NCBI GenBank assembly: GCA_030374735.1
Contig: JASCIV010000358.1
Span: 1-23,072, forward strand
Origin: Gracilaria caudata
Lineage: Eukaryota > Rhodophyta > Florideophyceae > Gracilariales > Gracilariaceae
Direction: 5' to 3'
Length of the DNA stretch: 23,072 nucleotides
Shown: piece by piece, positions 1-8,414 of the stretch
Layout: every line of letters starts with the position of its first letter
How positions within the stretch are numbered: position 1 is the stretch's first letter
The notes under the pieces: model-generated
Seen by the model: the letters and a program-made list of their open reading frames with translations, nothing else
The model's database searches: none
What the model was told of the DNA's origin: nothing
Position numbers and translations under genes: made by a program

Positions 1-305
1 TAGAGGAGTGTTATAGGTGTTGGGTCGTTAGCAACCCACGCGCAACGCGGAATTGGCGTGTGCGTTTCGTAAATGAGAGAGAGAGAGAAGAACTATATGC
101 TTCCGTTCTTCGGACAAACCAAAGGCTCGCTTTGAGTCGGTATCGCGAACTTCGATGGTTATCTTTCACGGTTTTCCTTTTCGTCCCCTCCCTTCTTGTC
201 AAGTGGATCAAACCAGCAATCTTTCTTCATGTGGTCCCTTTCCAAAAAGATGGCACATTGCTTTGATGGATACTTTTTCTTCCTTGTCATATTGTGATTA
301 TTACA
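1..305 (+). mobile_element. LTR-like repeat end (possible solo or truncated LTR)
   Basis: Bases 9-38 start TGTTATAGG and closely match, with two 1-base gaps and two mismatches, the minus strand of 11010-10980. The six bases TAGAGG lie just outside both copies, so the repeat may extend left of the window. A TG start is typical of LTRs. A possible CA end is at 304-305 (TTATTACA), which would give a 297-bp LTR, but the flanks (AGGAG at 4-8, GCGAG at 306-310) are not a clean target duplication. A short GA run lies at 75-88. No gag or pol coding is visible. The inverted match is seen directly; the LTR identity and the right end are inference. Confidence 0.35.
75..88. repeat. (GA)n microsatellite
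   Basis: Seven GA dinucleotides in a row, inside the LTR-like stretch at the left edge of the window. Confidence 0.9.
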
Positions 306-1022
306 GCGAGTATAGAAGGAGGTCTTGACTACTTGGGGAGTCGGGCTATGAGTGCTAAGAGGGTTACAACGGTATCGGGTTTCCCGTTCGTTTGTTCGTT
401 CATTTCGCCTCCCTCGACTACGTGAAGGTGAGCTACGGTGATGACTTTTGTGTTCTGTGCCTTGCAGAGTTTAGCTACAAACCATACCAGACTGCGTACC
501 CCCCATGTTTCCCTTTCCTGTGAACCATTTCGCACATAGCTCGTACCGTTATTGTTTCGTTTTTGTTTGCCACGCCACTCTTTCGTCTCATAAGCTTTTC
601 TGTCTTGTTTCCTGCTTCATTTACTAAAGCATTCCTAAGGTCTTAGGGGGAGTAGGAAGAACCATTTATGAGTCTGTAATCCTTCATATCATTGACAAGT
701 TAAGCGCCAGGCCAGTCCACTTGACGCGATTTAATGCTTCTCTATACCACGAGGTGTCTCGCGAGTCACTCGTTGGTGAGGAAAATCGTTTCCTGCACCG
801 CCCCTACCATGATTATCAGCAGCAATGGAAACGAAGCAATAATGCGGCCTGGTGATTACTAAGCCTGGAATGCATCGCGTATCAAGGGCAGGGGCGACGG
901 GAATTCCAGGCGTCAGGATAACTAACTAAAGTTCTGCCATTTTATTGACAGAGGGACTAGAAGTAGTGACAAAACATGAAGGGCTCACATCCACTTCATA
1001 GCATTTTCAGTCCGTGCACTAC
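306..1022. other. Gene-free stretch
   Basis: I see no convincing coding region, RNA gene or repeat here. Short open frames exist on both strands, the longest about 68 codons, but none has a recognisable domain. The right part is the 3' flank of the minus-strand cysteine-rich gene. Confidence 0.5.
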
Positions 1023-2522
1023 TTACCATTTCTCGCGACAGATATGATGTATACATTTCAGGCCTCTCTGACATACCCAATACGGGTCACGCCCGCATCG
1101 TTTGCCAGCACTCATAGGACGTACACATCGAAGTTTGTGAGATGGTCCAGCGCAAACAGTACCCAGAACACAGGCGTCTCTGTTTCCAACACAGCTGCGC
1201 TTCTTTCGGATCCTGCATATTCCTTTCTGGCACTCGAGACCCTTCTTACACTTCCATCCTCGTCCACAGCGCATTCCCGCACCTCCTTTACCGGAACCTC
1301 TCGGTGCAGTACATCTTCCCTTAACGCATTTTAAACCAGTACGACAAACCCAAAACGGGTCATGTCCACATCTCTGCCCAATCGGTTTCGGTATCACACA
1401 GAGCTTCACATGTGCACTTCCTGCACATACTGACCCTCTCACACAAGCAGAAGGTCGACCTAAGCAGCTTTTTCCCACAGGAATCTGTCCTGGGGACCCA
1501 TTGCCCGGAAACTTTTCGACCTTACGCGGAACTATGCACCTCTTGTTTCGCTTATGTCCGATACAAACAGTTCCCAGCATACACATCTTGTTTGATTTGC
1601 AAGGGCTCCCTGGAGGAGTCCGGCACCTTCCCCTTTGACATTTTAGTCCACGTGCACAAACCCAGTATGGATCACGTCCGCAACGTCCGCCCGCGGTCAT
1701 AGGACGTACACATCGAAGTTTGTGAGGTGGTCCAGCACAAAAAGTACCCAGAACACAGGCGTCTCTGTTTCCAACACAGCTGCGCTTCTTTCGGATCCTG
1801 CATATTCCTTTCTGGCATTTGAGACCTTTTCCACACTTCCATCCTGGACCACAGCGCATTCCCGCACTTCTTTTACCAGAACCTCCTGGTGTAGTACATC
1901 TTCCTTTAACACATTTTAAACCAGTACGACAAACCCAAAACGGATCATGTCCACATCTGTGTCCAATTGGCTTCGGTGTCACGCACACCTTTCTTTTGAA
2001 AGTTCCCGCGCAAACAGTCCCTTTAGTGCAAACAGATCCATGAACAAGACAATTTCCACCCAAAGCCACTTTCCTCACACAGGTTCCATGTATGCATTGT
2101 AAACCGGCTTCGCATACTAGGTGCGGATTGTTCCCACAGAATCGTCCAACGCCAATGGGCCTCATGCAAACTTTACCTTGAGGGGTTCCGACACATACAG
2201 TCCCGGGCTGGCAAATCGATCCTCTGCTGGTACAGCTCTTTCCAATTGTCACATACGGGGAGGTGCAAACATGGTTCACGCACGTCAAGCCTTTCTTGCA
2301 GACCCAGTATGGATCAACTCCACAACGTTTACCGACAGAGATCGGAATCACACATCGCTTCTTAAGTAGCGGTCCGGCACACACTTTTCCTTCTCTGCAG
2401 AAGTAGCACCCAAATCCCTTCTCGAACCTACCCAAGCCACCATGGGTCTCAGACTCAGTGGAGACGTTGACAGCATAACATGCAGTCGCTAAGATGAACA
2501 AGAGAAAAAGTCGGTTAACCAT
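1023..2522 (-). CDS. Secreted cysteine-rich modular repeat protein, function unknown
   Basis: Single-exon, 499 aa, ATG at 2522. Residues 1-18 form a clear signal peptide (MVNRLFLLFILATACYAV). The rest is built from a roughly 50-residue module. Its first half reads C-x-x-G-T-V-C-A-G with a later K-x-C-V-x-P; its second half reads G-x-R-C-G-x-D-P-x-W-V-C-x-x-G-L-K-C-x-x-G-x-C. Full modules lie near residues 38-86, 97-149, 158-209, 249-300, 353-404 and 444-495. Second-half-only copies are at 221-242 and 416-437, and a first-half-only copy at 308-332. The protein is very rich in Lys and Arg and poor in acidic residues. RKKR, a furin/kexin-type site, occurs at 244-247 and 439-442. Residues from about 185 repeat at a 195-residue offset with high identity, a recent internal duplication. 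The module recalls disulfide-rich folds of the Dickkopf/colipase kind, but I do not recognise the family. It probably acts outside the cell or in the wall. Real gene: confident; role: unknown. Confidence 0.85.
   Translation of the reverse strand: MVNRLFLLFILATACYAVNVSTESETHGGLGRFEKGFGCYFCREGKVCAGPLLKKRCVIPISVGKRCGVDPYWVCKKGLTCVNHVCTSPYVTIGKSCTSRGSICQPGTVCVGTPQGKVCMRPIGVGRFCGNNPHLVCEAGLQCIHGTCVRKVALGGNCLVHGSVCTKGTVCAGTFKRKVCVTPKPIGHRCGHDPFWVCRTGLKCVKGRCTTPGGSGKRSAGMRCGPGWKCGKGLKCQKGICRIRKKRSCVGNRDACVLGTFCAGPPHKLRCVRPMTAGGRCGRDPYWVCARGLKCQRGRCRTPPGSPCKSNKMCMLGTVCIGHKRNKRCIVPRKVEKFPGNGSPGQIPVGKSCLGRPSACVRGSVCAGSAHVKLCVIPKPIGQRCGHDPFWVCRTGLKCVKGRCTAPRGSGKGGAGMRCGRGWKCKKGLECQKGICRIRKKRSCVGNRDACVLGTVCAGPSHKLRCVRPMSAGKRCGRDPYWVCQRGLKCIHHICREKW
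1112..1919 (-). repeat. Internal 585-bp offset duplication in the cysteine-rich gene
   Basis: The stretch starting TCATAGGACGTACACATCGA at 1112 recurs at 1697, an offset of 585 bp (195 codons). Near-identity runs through about 1320 and 1919 respectively, with only scattered changes. The copies encode the paired modules starting at RSCVGNRDAC (residues 247 and 442). The offset is a multiple of three, so the frame is kept. This is an in-frame duplication inside the gene, not a separate element. Confidence 0.9.
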
Positions 2523-2639
2523 GCTGTCTCTCAGTTATCTGAAATTGCAGCGGATACTGAAAAAGTGTTGACTGAACTGAACCAGTGAGCGACTGGTGTG
2601 GTGAACGCTCTGGGAGACTTTTTGCCGAGGAAAGCCCCG

Positions 2640-2647
2640 CTTTTATA
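2640..2647 (-). promoter_or_regulatory. TATA box of the cysteine-rich gene
   Basis: The minus strand reads TATAAAAG here, 118 bases upstream of the ATG at 2522. This is a full consensus TATA element in a GC-rich context and would put transcription start near 2610, leaving a leader of about 90 nt. Start site not observed. Confidence 0.6.
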
Positions 2648-3621
2648 TGCTCTGGAAACAGTATGGGAGAGGGCTGAGGCTTTGGAACGCGGAAATCCAA
2701 GATAGCGAGAATCATGGGAGAGGGAGGAAGGTGTACGTGTGTGGAAATGCATTCACCACGTACACTGAAACCTTCGTCATAACACCTCTCCTTCCCGACA
2801 TTGCAGGAGGTCCATCTGAAAAGAATACCCAGCAGTGCTCCCAATGAATACTGAACACAATGATCTACTAAGAACGCCAGAGCTGTGGCGTTAAATGCTC
2901 AATGCGCCTTGGAGTCAGCATTCCCGATGTATCATAACCAAGTAGAGAGTACATTTCCCCGATTCAGTCGACTTTTGAGCCTGTAAACGATGCGTGGAAG
3001 GCGAACGCAGTGAAATGCAGTTGTACAATTATCCTAGTTCAGATATCCCCAGTCAACATGTCCGCAACGGCGCATAGCAAAAGAAAAACCATACCAATCT
3101 GCTCCCATGAGAAATCTCGCCGTATCAAAGCTCTCAATTCCTCGGAGTCAATAGAATTATTGAGTGTACAATGCGCCCCGGCCCCTCTCCTTTAACAACC
3201 GGCCTGTCCTCTTCAGAACAGGTCTCGTTTGAAAACCGGAATCTGCATTGTCAGTGCGTAAAGTTAGTCAGACACTGCAAGGGTGTACTGGCAGCAGCTG
3301 AAAAGGGAGCCGACATTCGGTCGGCAGCTATTTGACAGCAAAAGATAACCTAGACTCCTTGCCCATCGCAGCCTGCATTGAACCGCAATATCTTCGGGCC
3401 GCAGCAAGAATACGCGCATGGGCTGTGCATGGGCTGTCGGACCTGTATCTTACCATGCAAAACCCCGCGCTCAAAGAGGGTTTAACAATACAAAAACACG
3501 GAAAAATGTGTAGTCGAGGAATTGCGCATCAACATCTACACGTACCTTGTACGACGGTATGAACGAGCGCAAGCGACCTGGGATCATCTCTATTGAGTCG
3601 TAATAGATACGTCTGAGAGAC
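2648..3621. other. Gene-free intergenic stretch
   Basis: This lies between the divergent cysteine-rich gene and the coiled-coil gene and should hold both promoters. An open frame at 3302-3562 has no in-frame ATG near its start and no recognisable domain. I see no repeat or RNA gene. Confidence 0.5.
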
Positions 3622-5379
3622 ATGTCCGTAACCCAACACGCTGCGCTGCACGCCCGAATCCAACGACTTGAAGCTGACAACGCCAGTCTCGCAAGTGCCG
3701 CTGAGCAAGCGGCCGCCCTCGCCGAAGAATACGCCGCCGATGCCGCCCGTTATCGTCATTCTCAAAACAATACGGAACAACGACTGCACGATGAAATCTC
3801 CGACGCCTCTCGAAGAAAGGATCGTCGAATTCAACGTCTCAATGGGCTTTTATCGGAGGAGAAAACTCGCGTACAACAGTTAGAGCAGCGTGTTGAACAA
3901 CTGGAACAGCTTTACGATGTCTCCACTCAGATGGAAACCACGTTACAGGCTTCGTTAAGCGCTTTGCAGCAGCAAGTGGAAGATGCTTCGCGTCCGGTTT
4001 CGCCCGTTGCAGACGTTTCTTTTATACTGAATACCATTCGTTCGCATCATGCTAGCGTTCCCCTGGAGCTTCTCAATTCGTATTTTGCACAACCTGAGGC
4101 ACTCAATTCTGATGTCAAAGCATATCAACTCTTTCTTCAATCTCATTCTATCCATACAATCGCCACTTATGCACAGCAACACATCCACAATGCTCCCCAA
4201 ACTTCATCATCTCAACAAGCGTTTGTGCAAGGCGCACTGCTTCTTTTCGACAGACTGACTTTGCTCACACGAGAGCTACTAACATGGTGCTTTGAAACGG
4301 CAGATGACATGCCATCCCGAGCTGATAAGCTACACGAACCCACAGTGACTCTAGAGCAACGTGCAGTAAACGTTTTTGAACAGCTGCTGGAGATGAAGCA
4401 GCAGCACACCAGCACCTCTTGTACTCCGGAGTATGCCACAATGAACATCGAACTACTCGAGATGGCAATGGATGCCATCACAGACATGCTGCCAATTTCT
4501 TCCACACAACCAACATCATCAGCGAAACTGAGTGATCTGAGCGCACTTGTACGACAAGCAGCCGAACAGCGCGCTCATAATATACGCGACAGTCTCATCA
4601 ACGCCAGTCGAAGTGCAGAAGCGTCCGACCAGTTAGAGAATAAGTTGAATGCTGCGCGCACCAAACTGCGACAACGTGAAAGTGAACTCGATGATATGAA
4701 GGTGCGCCTTAGCGTATACGAGGACCGAATGACCAAAGCTCGTGAAGATGCAAAGCTGTTGGAGACATTGAAGACTCAGGTATCAAAACTAGAGCAAGAG
4801 ATCGCCAGTGCTACAAAGCATAACGCACCGAATGAGAACGTGAAAAGCGTAGCGGAAGCAAACAGCATGTTGCTGGAGTCACACACAGCGCAAGCAGACG
4901 ATCAAACAAACCACACGCAACAGGCGATATGTTCATCGAAGAGCTGCGTAGCAACACCACTGGCGCAACTACAAGAGGTACAAGACGTGATCCATGTACG
5001 ACGACAACTACTCCGCGCATATCTGAGCGACATCCGAACGGACACAGCATTGTCGAAACGGCCTCGAGCGGATTTGCAAAGCATGTTACAAGTTCGTGAT
5101 ACGCTTTCACAGGCGCTGAATGATTTACGCACGGCGGCAGCGAATGCAAGCGTAGTTACTCTTCACGCCGACACGTTAAAGGTGAAAGGCAGAGGTGCAA
5201 GTATGTCGCAAAAGATCATGATGCAGGCTATGGCGGCAAGCTGCTCAAATGAGGACACGTTGAAACAGTGGCGCATTGAACGTGAACAAATTTGTGATAG
5301 CAAGACGATGAAGATGGAAGTAAGCGATGAGGAGATGGCGTCGACATTGAAATTGATGCGCAGAGTGATAAGTCTCTGA
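3622..5379 (+). CDS. Coiled-coil protein with dynactin p150Glued-like layout, no CAP-Gly domain
   Basis: 585 aa, single exon, ATG at 3622. Residues about 5-125 form a coiled coil rich in Gln, Glu, Leu and Arg. Residues about 130-325 are a helical, non-heptad domain, and a second coil covers about 330-400 (KLRQRESELDDMKVRLSVYE). A C-terminal helical part (about 430-585) follows a short Ser/Thr/Gln-rich linker. From memory this order and several spaced residues fit the Dynactin domain of DCTN1: a phenylalanine-glycine motif before a long helix, a downstream Glu-Arg/Leu-Leu segment, and a VRLS-x-x-E motif inside the following coil. The N-terminal CAP-Gly microtubule-binding domain of p150Glued is absent. 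If the match holds, the protein would belong to a cargo or cortical adaptor complex. It could equally be an unrelated golgin-like or structural coiled coil. The gene converges on DENR, with 76 bases between the stop codons. Gene: near certain; family: tentative. Confidence 0.8.
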   Translation: MSVTQHAALHARIQRLEADNASLASAAEQAAALAEEYAADAARYRHSQNNTEQRLHDEISDASRRKDRRIQRLNGLLSEEKTRVQQLEQRVEQLEQLYDVSTQMETTLQASLSALQQQVEDASRPVSPVADVSFILNTIRSHHASVPLELLNSYFAQPEALNSDVKAYQLFLQSHSIHTIATYAQQHIHNAPQTSSSQQAFVQGALLLFDRLTLLTRELLTWCFETADDMPSRADKLHEPTVTLEQRAVNVFEQLLEMKQQHTSTSCTPEYATMNIELLEMAMDAITDMLPISSTQPTSSAKLSDLSALVRQAAEQRAHNIRDSLINASRSAEASDQLENKLNAARTKLRQRESELDDMKVRLSVYEDRMTKAREDAKLLETLKTQVSKLEQEIASATKHNAPNENVKSVAEANSMLLESHTAQADDQTNHTQQAICSSKSCVATPLAQLQEVQDVIHVRRQLLRAYLSDIRTDTALSKRPRADLQSMLQVRDTLSQALNDLRTAAANASVVTLHADTLKVKGRGASMSQKIMMQAMAASCSNEDTLKQWRIEREQICDSKTMKMEVSDEEMASTLKLMRRVISL

Positions 5380-5455
5380 AAACAGAGGGGCTTGTATTGG
5401 GTATGATGGTGTACAAGCTGGTGATGTGAGGGCTTCTTCAAGAGGGCCAAGGGTG

Positions 5456-6410
5456 TTAGGGAAAGGCTTTGACCTTCTTCTTCTGCGCGTTGACGATGAA
5501 GATTGCGTCTTTTGGCACCTGTAAACAAAAAAATATGAAACACAACCGAGACATGTTGTAAGTGAACGGATTTCATGTGGTAAAGAAAGAAGAATAAAGA
5601 ACGTACGCCCCACTGCTTGTGAACCAGCTGCGCGAAATCCTGTTGTCGAGAACCCTGTATCTCAATAACTTCACGATTATCAGGTGACTAGGAGCAAGAA
5701 GAGGAACAAGGGAGGTTGGTAAACAGAGATGACATGTAAACACAGAGTGGCAGCCTGAGCCAAATAAAAACGTACCATTGTGATAGACGACCCAGTGGCA
5801 AACTTGCGTTTGGCAGCCTTCGCAGCATCCTTGAGTTTGATACCGAACAAGTCCAAACCGTAAACAATGGTAACTTGCTTCTTCCCCTTTCTCTGACCCA
5901 ATGCAAGGATGATATGTGCAGGTGTCTTTTTCTTCTTTCCGCCACTAGTCTTTTGTTCAATGGGTACCGCCACCTTTGGTGCATCTGATTCAGGTTGTTC
6001 GCAAGGTAGTAAAGGCGGTGACACGCCGGCCTGTTCCGCCAGCTTTAGAGCCTCCAGTCTAGCAGCGCATTCATCCGGAAATAACTCTGGAAAGTATTGC
6101 GGTGCGTTGTTACGTAACCATTCAGTACATCTATCGCATAAAAAAACAACTCCGTTAGAGATGATATGAAACTTTTGTCATGTGCGCGCAACAAAACGAA
6201 AACTTACTTTTCAAACTGGGAGCGAGAATGAAACTCATGAAGTTCTGGCGGAAGTCCACAGACGCTGCAGTAAAGCACAGTGAGCGGATATCGTTCATCG
6301 CGTACAGGCGCAGCGGTAGCATCATCTTTGACGGGCGGCGGTTGCGATGGCCCCGCCTCCGTCGCCGTGGCGGCAGCCGCACTCTGCTCCGGCAAAGAAG
6401 CGCCATCCAT
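5456..6410 (-). CDS. DENR: Density-regulated protein homologue, SUI1-domain translation factor
   Basis: Four exons: 6410-6208, 6130-5776, 5687-5607 and 5518-5456, giving 702 nt and 233 aa. Introns are 77, 88 and 88 nt; donors are GTAAGT, GTACGT and GTACGT, and all acceptors end in AG. The N-terminal zinc-binding region reads YPLTVLYCSVCGLPPELHEF, then F-E-K-C-T-E-W across the first junction. The C-terminal SUI1 domain (about 130-225) contains KKQVTIVYGLDLFGIKLKDA, then a segment ending SITM that continues SPDNREVIEIQG across the second junction. In animals DENR pairs with MCT-1 to promote reinitiation and to recycle deacylated tRNA and mRNA from 40S subunits. The start at 6410 lies in an ACCATGG context and gives a tail of about 40 residues before the conserved core. 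An in-frame ATG at 6497 would add 29 residues. The third zinc ligand, Cys in human DENR, is His here. Confidence 0.92.
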
Positions 6411-6559
6411 GGTGACCGACGCTTCTAAGACAACGAACGCCTTGAGTTCGTTCTTCAACAAAACCGGCGTGACACCGGCTTGGATTTGTTGCGGCATAAC
6501 TCGACGGGGGCTGTTCCGCCTACGGAGGATGATGCAGATCGCGCGTGCGTCGACGTGGT

Positions 6560-6573
6560 CACGTGGCCACGTG
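6560..6573. promoter_or_regulatory. 14-bp palindrome of two G-boxes in a divergent promoter
   Basis: CACGTGGCCACGTG is a perfect palindrome holding two CACGTG G-boxes 8 bp apart. It lies between the DENR start (6410, minus) and the plastid membrane protein start (6831, plus). CACGTG is the classic site for bHLH and bZIP factors and in green plants is common in light-responsive promoters. Use in this organism is inference. Confidence 0.5.
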
Positions 6574-6830
6574 CGCGCGCTGGAATGCTGGCATGTTGCT
6601 CGATTGCTTTGGTGCAACGCCAGCGACATGCACAGGCGCTTGTGGTGCTCGTCTGCTTCACCGGGACGCATCGCATTGCGCGCAGCCGTGGCATCAGCTC
6701 CTCCTATGGTTACATAAGCGCCCCTATGTAGTGCAGACGTTGTACAGAGAGTCGTCGGAGGGAGGAGCGTATTGAATGAACGCCGCATTAGCCTGCGCGT
6801 GAACAAGCTTGCTTACGATAAGCCGCAGAC

Positions 6831-7178
6831 ATGAGCTCTATAGCCGCCGCCTTTCTTGCGTCGCCCTCTCTCCCGCTGCATCCCGCGCGCTCCCGCACCG
6901 CACTGTGCGCGCGGCGCGGTGTGGTCATGTGCGAACCCGGTCAGAAGCTGTCGGCCGCCGAGTTGACGCGTCAGAAGTTAAGTGAGACGGAACCGCTGGT
7001 CAAGTTCAGAAGGCAGACAGAATATTTGGATGAGGACACGTCGTTTACCTACACTCGGGGCGTGAAGGAAGGGTCGGTGGATATCTGGCTCATCACGGGC
7101 GTGCTCACGTTTCTGGTGCCCTTGGTTGGATTCGCCATTGGCGTGGCGACTGGGAACATTGACGTGAACCCGAGATGA
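6831..7178 (+). CDS. Small plastid-targeted single-membrane-span protein
   Basis: 115 aa, single exon, ATG at 6831. Residues 1 to about 35 are rich in Ser, Ala, Pro and Arg with no acidic residues and an early Phe (MSSIAAAFLASPSLPLHPAR), which looks like a plastid transit peptide. A charged stromal-type segment follows (LSAAELTRQKLSETEPLVKF), then TEYLDEDTSFTYTRG. One hydrophobic helix lies at about 84-108 (VDIWLITGVLTFLVPLVGFA), and a short tail ends NIDVNPR. The make-up suggests a nuclear-encoded thylakoid or envelope protein, perhaps a small photosystem-associated subunit or assembly factor. I do not recognise the family and assign no symbol. It is divergent from DENR and shares the G-box promoter with it; LSM4 follows 237 bases downstream on the same strand. 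Confidence 0.8.
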   Translation: MSSIAAAFLASPSLPLHPARSRTALCARRGVVMCEPGQKLSAAELTRQKLSETEPLVKFRRQTEYLDEDTSFTYTRGVKEGSVDIWLITGVLTFLVPLVGFAIGVATGNIDVNPR

Positions 7179-7265
7179 GAACGGCTATGCCGCCGTTTTG
7201 CCACATTACAAGGGTACGCCGTTCACAATCAGCGACCTATTTTTTTTTCCAGTGCTTCGTATTTT

Positions 7266-7277
7266 TATATATAAAAG
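7266..7277 (+). promoter_or_regulatory. TATA box of LSM4
   Basis: TATATATAAAAG lies 138 bases upstream of the LSM4 ATG (7416) and 88 bases past the stop codon of the previous gene. It implies transcription start near 7300 and a leader of about 115 nt. It also shows that LSM4 has its own promoter despite the short gap. Confidence 0.6.
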
Positions 7278-7415
7278 CGCGTTTTGTATCTTATCACCGT
7301 GTCACCTTTCCCCTCTCATTTCCAACGCAGCTGGGCTCGTTACGAAATAGTTCACCCATCCTCGTCATTCACTACTCACTACCGCGTCACCTACCGCGAA
7401 CCCACCAACGCCAAC

Positions 7416-7832
7416 ATGCTTCCTCTGTCCCTGCTCAAGTCCGCCACCGGCTGTCCCATTCTCATCGAGCTAAAGAACGGCGAGACCTACAACGCCAAGC
7501 TCCGCAACATGGATCTCTGGATGAATCTAACGCTCGTAGATGCCATTCGCACCTCCAGCGACGGTTCTACCTTCTGGAGCCTTCCTTCCGTTCTCATCCG
7601 AGGAAACACCGTCAAGTACATAAGAGTGCCGGAGCTCGTGCTTTCCATTCTGGACGATGAACGAGCCGCTCGACAACACGCGCAACAGCGCTCGCGAACG
7701 AGAAGATCTGCTGGCGGCAGATCGAGATCGTCGGGTGGCCGGAAGGGCGGCACGGCTGGTGGTGGAGGCGGTGGCGGCGCGCGTGCTGGCGCTTCTTCTG
7801 GTCGTAGGTCCGAGCCGCAGTGGCTTCGATAG
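7416..7832 (+). CDS. LSM4: U6 snRNA-associated Sm-like protein LSm4
   Basis: 138 aa, single exon. The open frame extends further upstream, but the ATG at 7416 begins the family's own N-terminus, MLPLSLLK. The Sm fold covers about 1-78: motif 1 has LIELKNGETYNAKLRNMDLW with the conserved Gly and Asn; motif 2 reads VLIRGNTVKYIRVP. The tail (about 85-138) is rich in Arg, Gly and Ser, with a run of Gly, like the RG-rich tail of animal and plant LSm4. LSm4 is a subunit of the LSm2-8 ring, which binds the U6 snRNA 3' end in the nucleus, and of LSm1-7, which acts in mRNA decapping. The leader contains no in-frame ATG. The start and the family are both clear. Confidence 0.95.
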   Translation: MLPLSLLKSATGCPILIELKNGETYNAKLRNMDLWMNLTLVDAIRTSSDGSTFWSLPSVLIRGNTVKYIRVPELVLSILDDERAARQHAQQRSRTRRSAGGRSRSSGGRKGGTAGGGGGGGARAGASSGRRSEPQWLR

Positions 7833-8414
7833 TGTACTGGCTCGCTACCGTGTGACCAGCTACAATTGTAATTCTCGAGAAGCTCCAAACTCATCAGCCT
7901 CATTAAAGTATCATAGTTTGCACAAAACACAAACTGCCGTTTTTGGACAAAACCGGCGAGTGAATCCAATGTTGAACTCATGATCATAATCACCAAAGAA
8001 GTTTTGTCAGACACGTTGGACACTTCTGCTGTAAAACACGAAGTTAACAAAACAGACAAAGTGAAATATAGAGTAAACACCTTCTACATTTCTTCCACTC
8101 GTGGTAAGGTGCTCTTCACTTCAACGGTGAACGGCTGATGAGAAGGAGTTCTGAGGCGATGGATGTCTCGTATATTGCCACACTTGTGCGGAATCTACGA
8201 GTTCTGCTTTGGCCCGAGAATAGCCCACATATCGCACGTGCTCGACGACCTGCTACCAACGCGTTTGTACCGCTAAATATCTACCGGTAACCCTCTACTT
8301 TTGTACATACAACCGTTCTTGACCGACACAAGAAGAAAACAAAACAAGCATGTTTATGGGTAACATTAAGACATCATGATCTTCGAAAAGATTACTGAAG
8401 ATGTATCGACAACG
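7833..8414. other. Gene-free convergent intergenic stretch
   Basis: This lies between LSM4 and the minus-strand zinc-knuckle-like gene, so it holds two 3' flanks. A minus-strand open frame (8080 leftwards) begins with a hydrophobic stretch but then runs antisense through LSM4 and shows no domain. I see no repeat or RNA gene. Confidence 0.5.

Noticed and set aside
3302..3562. Open frame just upstream of the coiled-coil gene as a missing CAP-Gly exon
   Set aside because: It shows no CAP-Gly motif such as GKNDG, and no clear splice pair links it to 3622.
7487..8080. Minus-strand 197-codon frame with a hydrophobic start
   Set aside because: Most of it is antisense to LSM4 and the first part shows no domain; it looks like a shadow frame.
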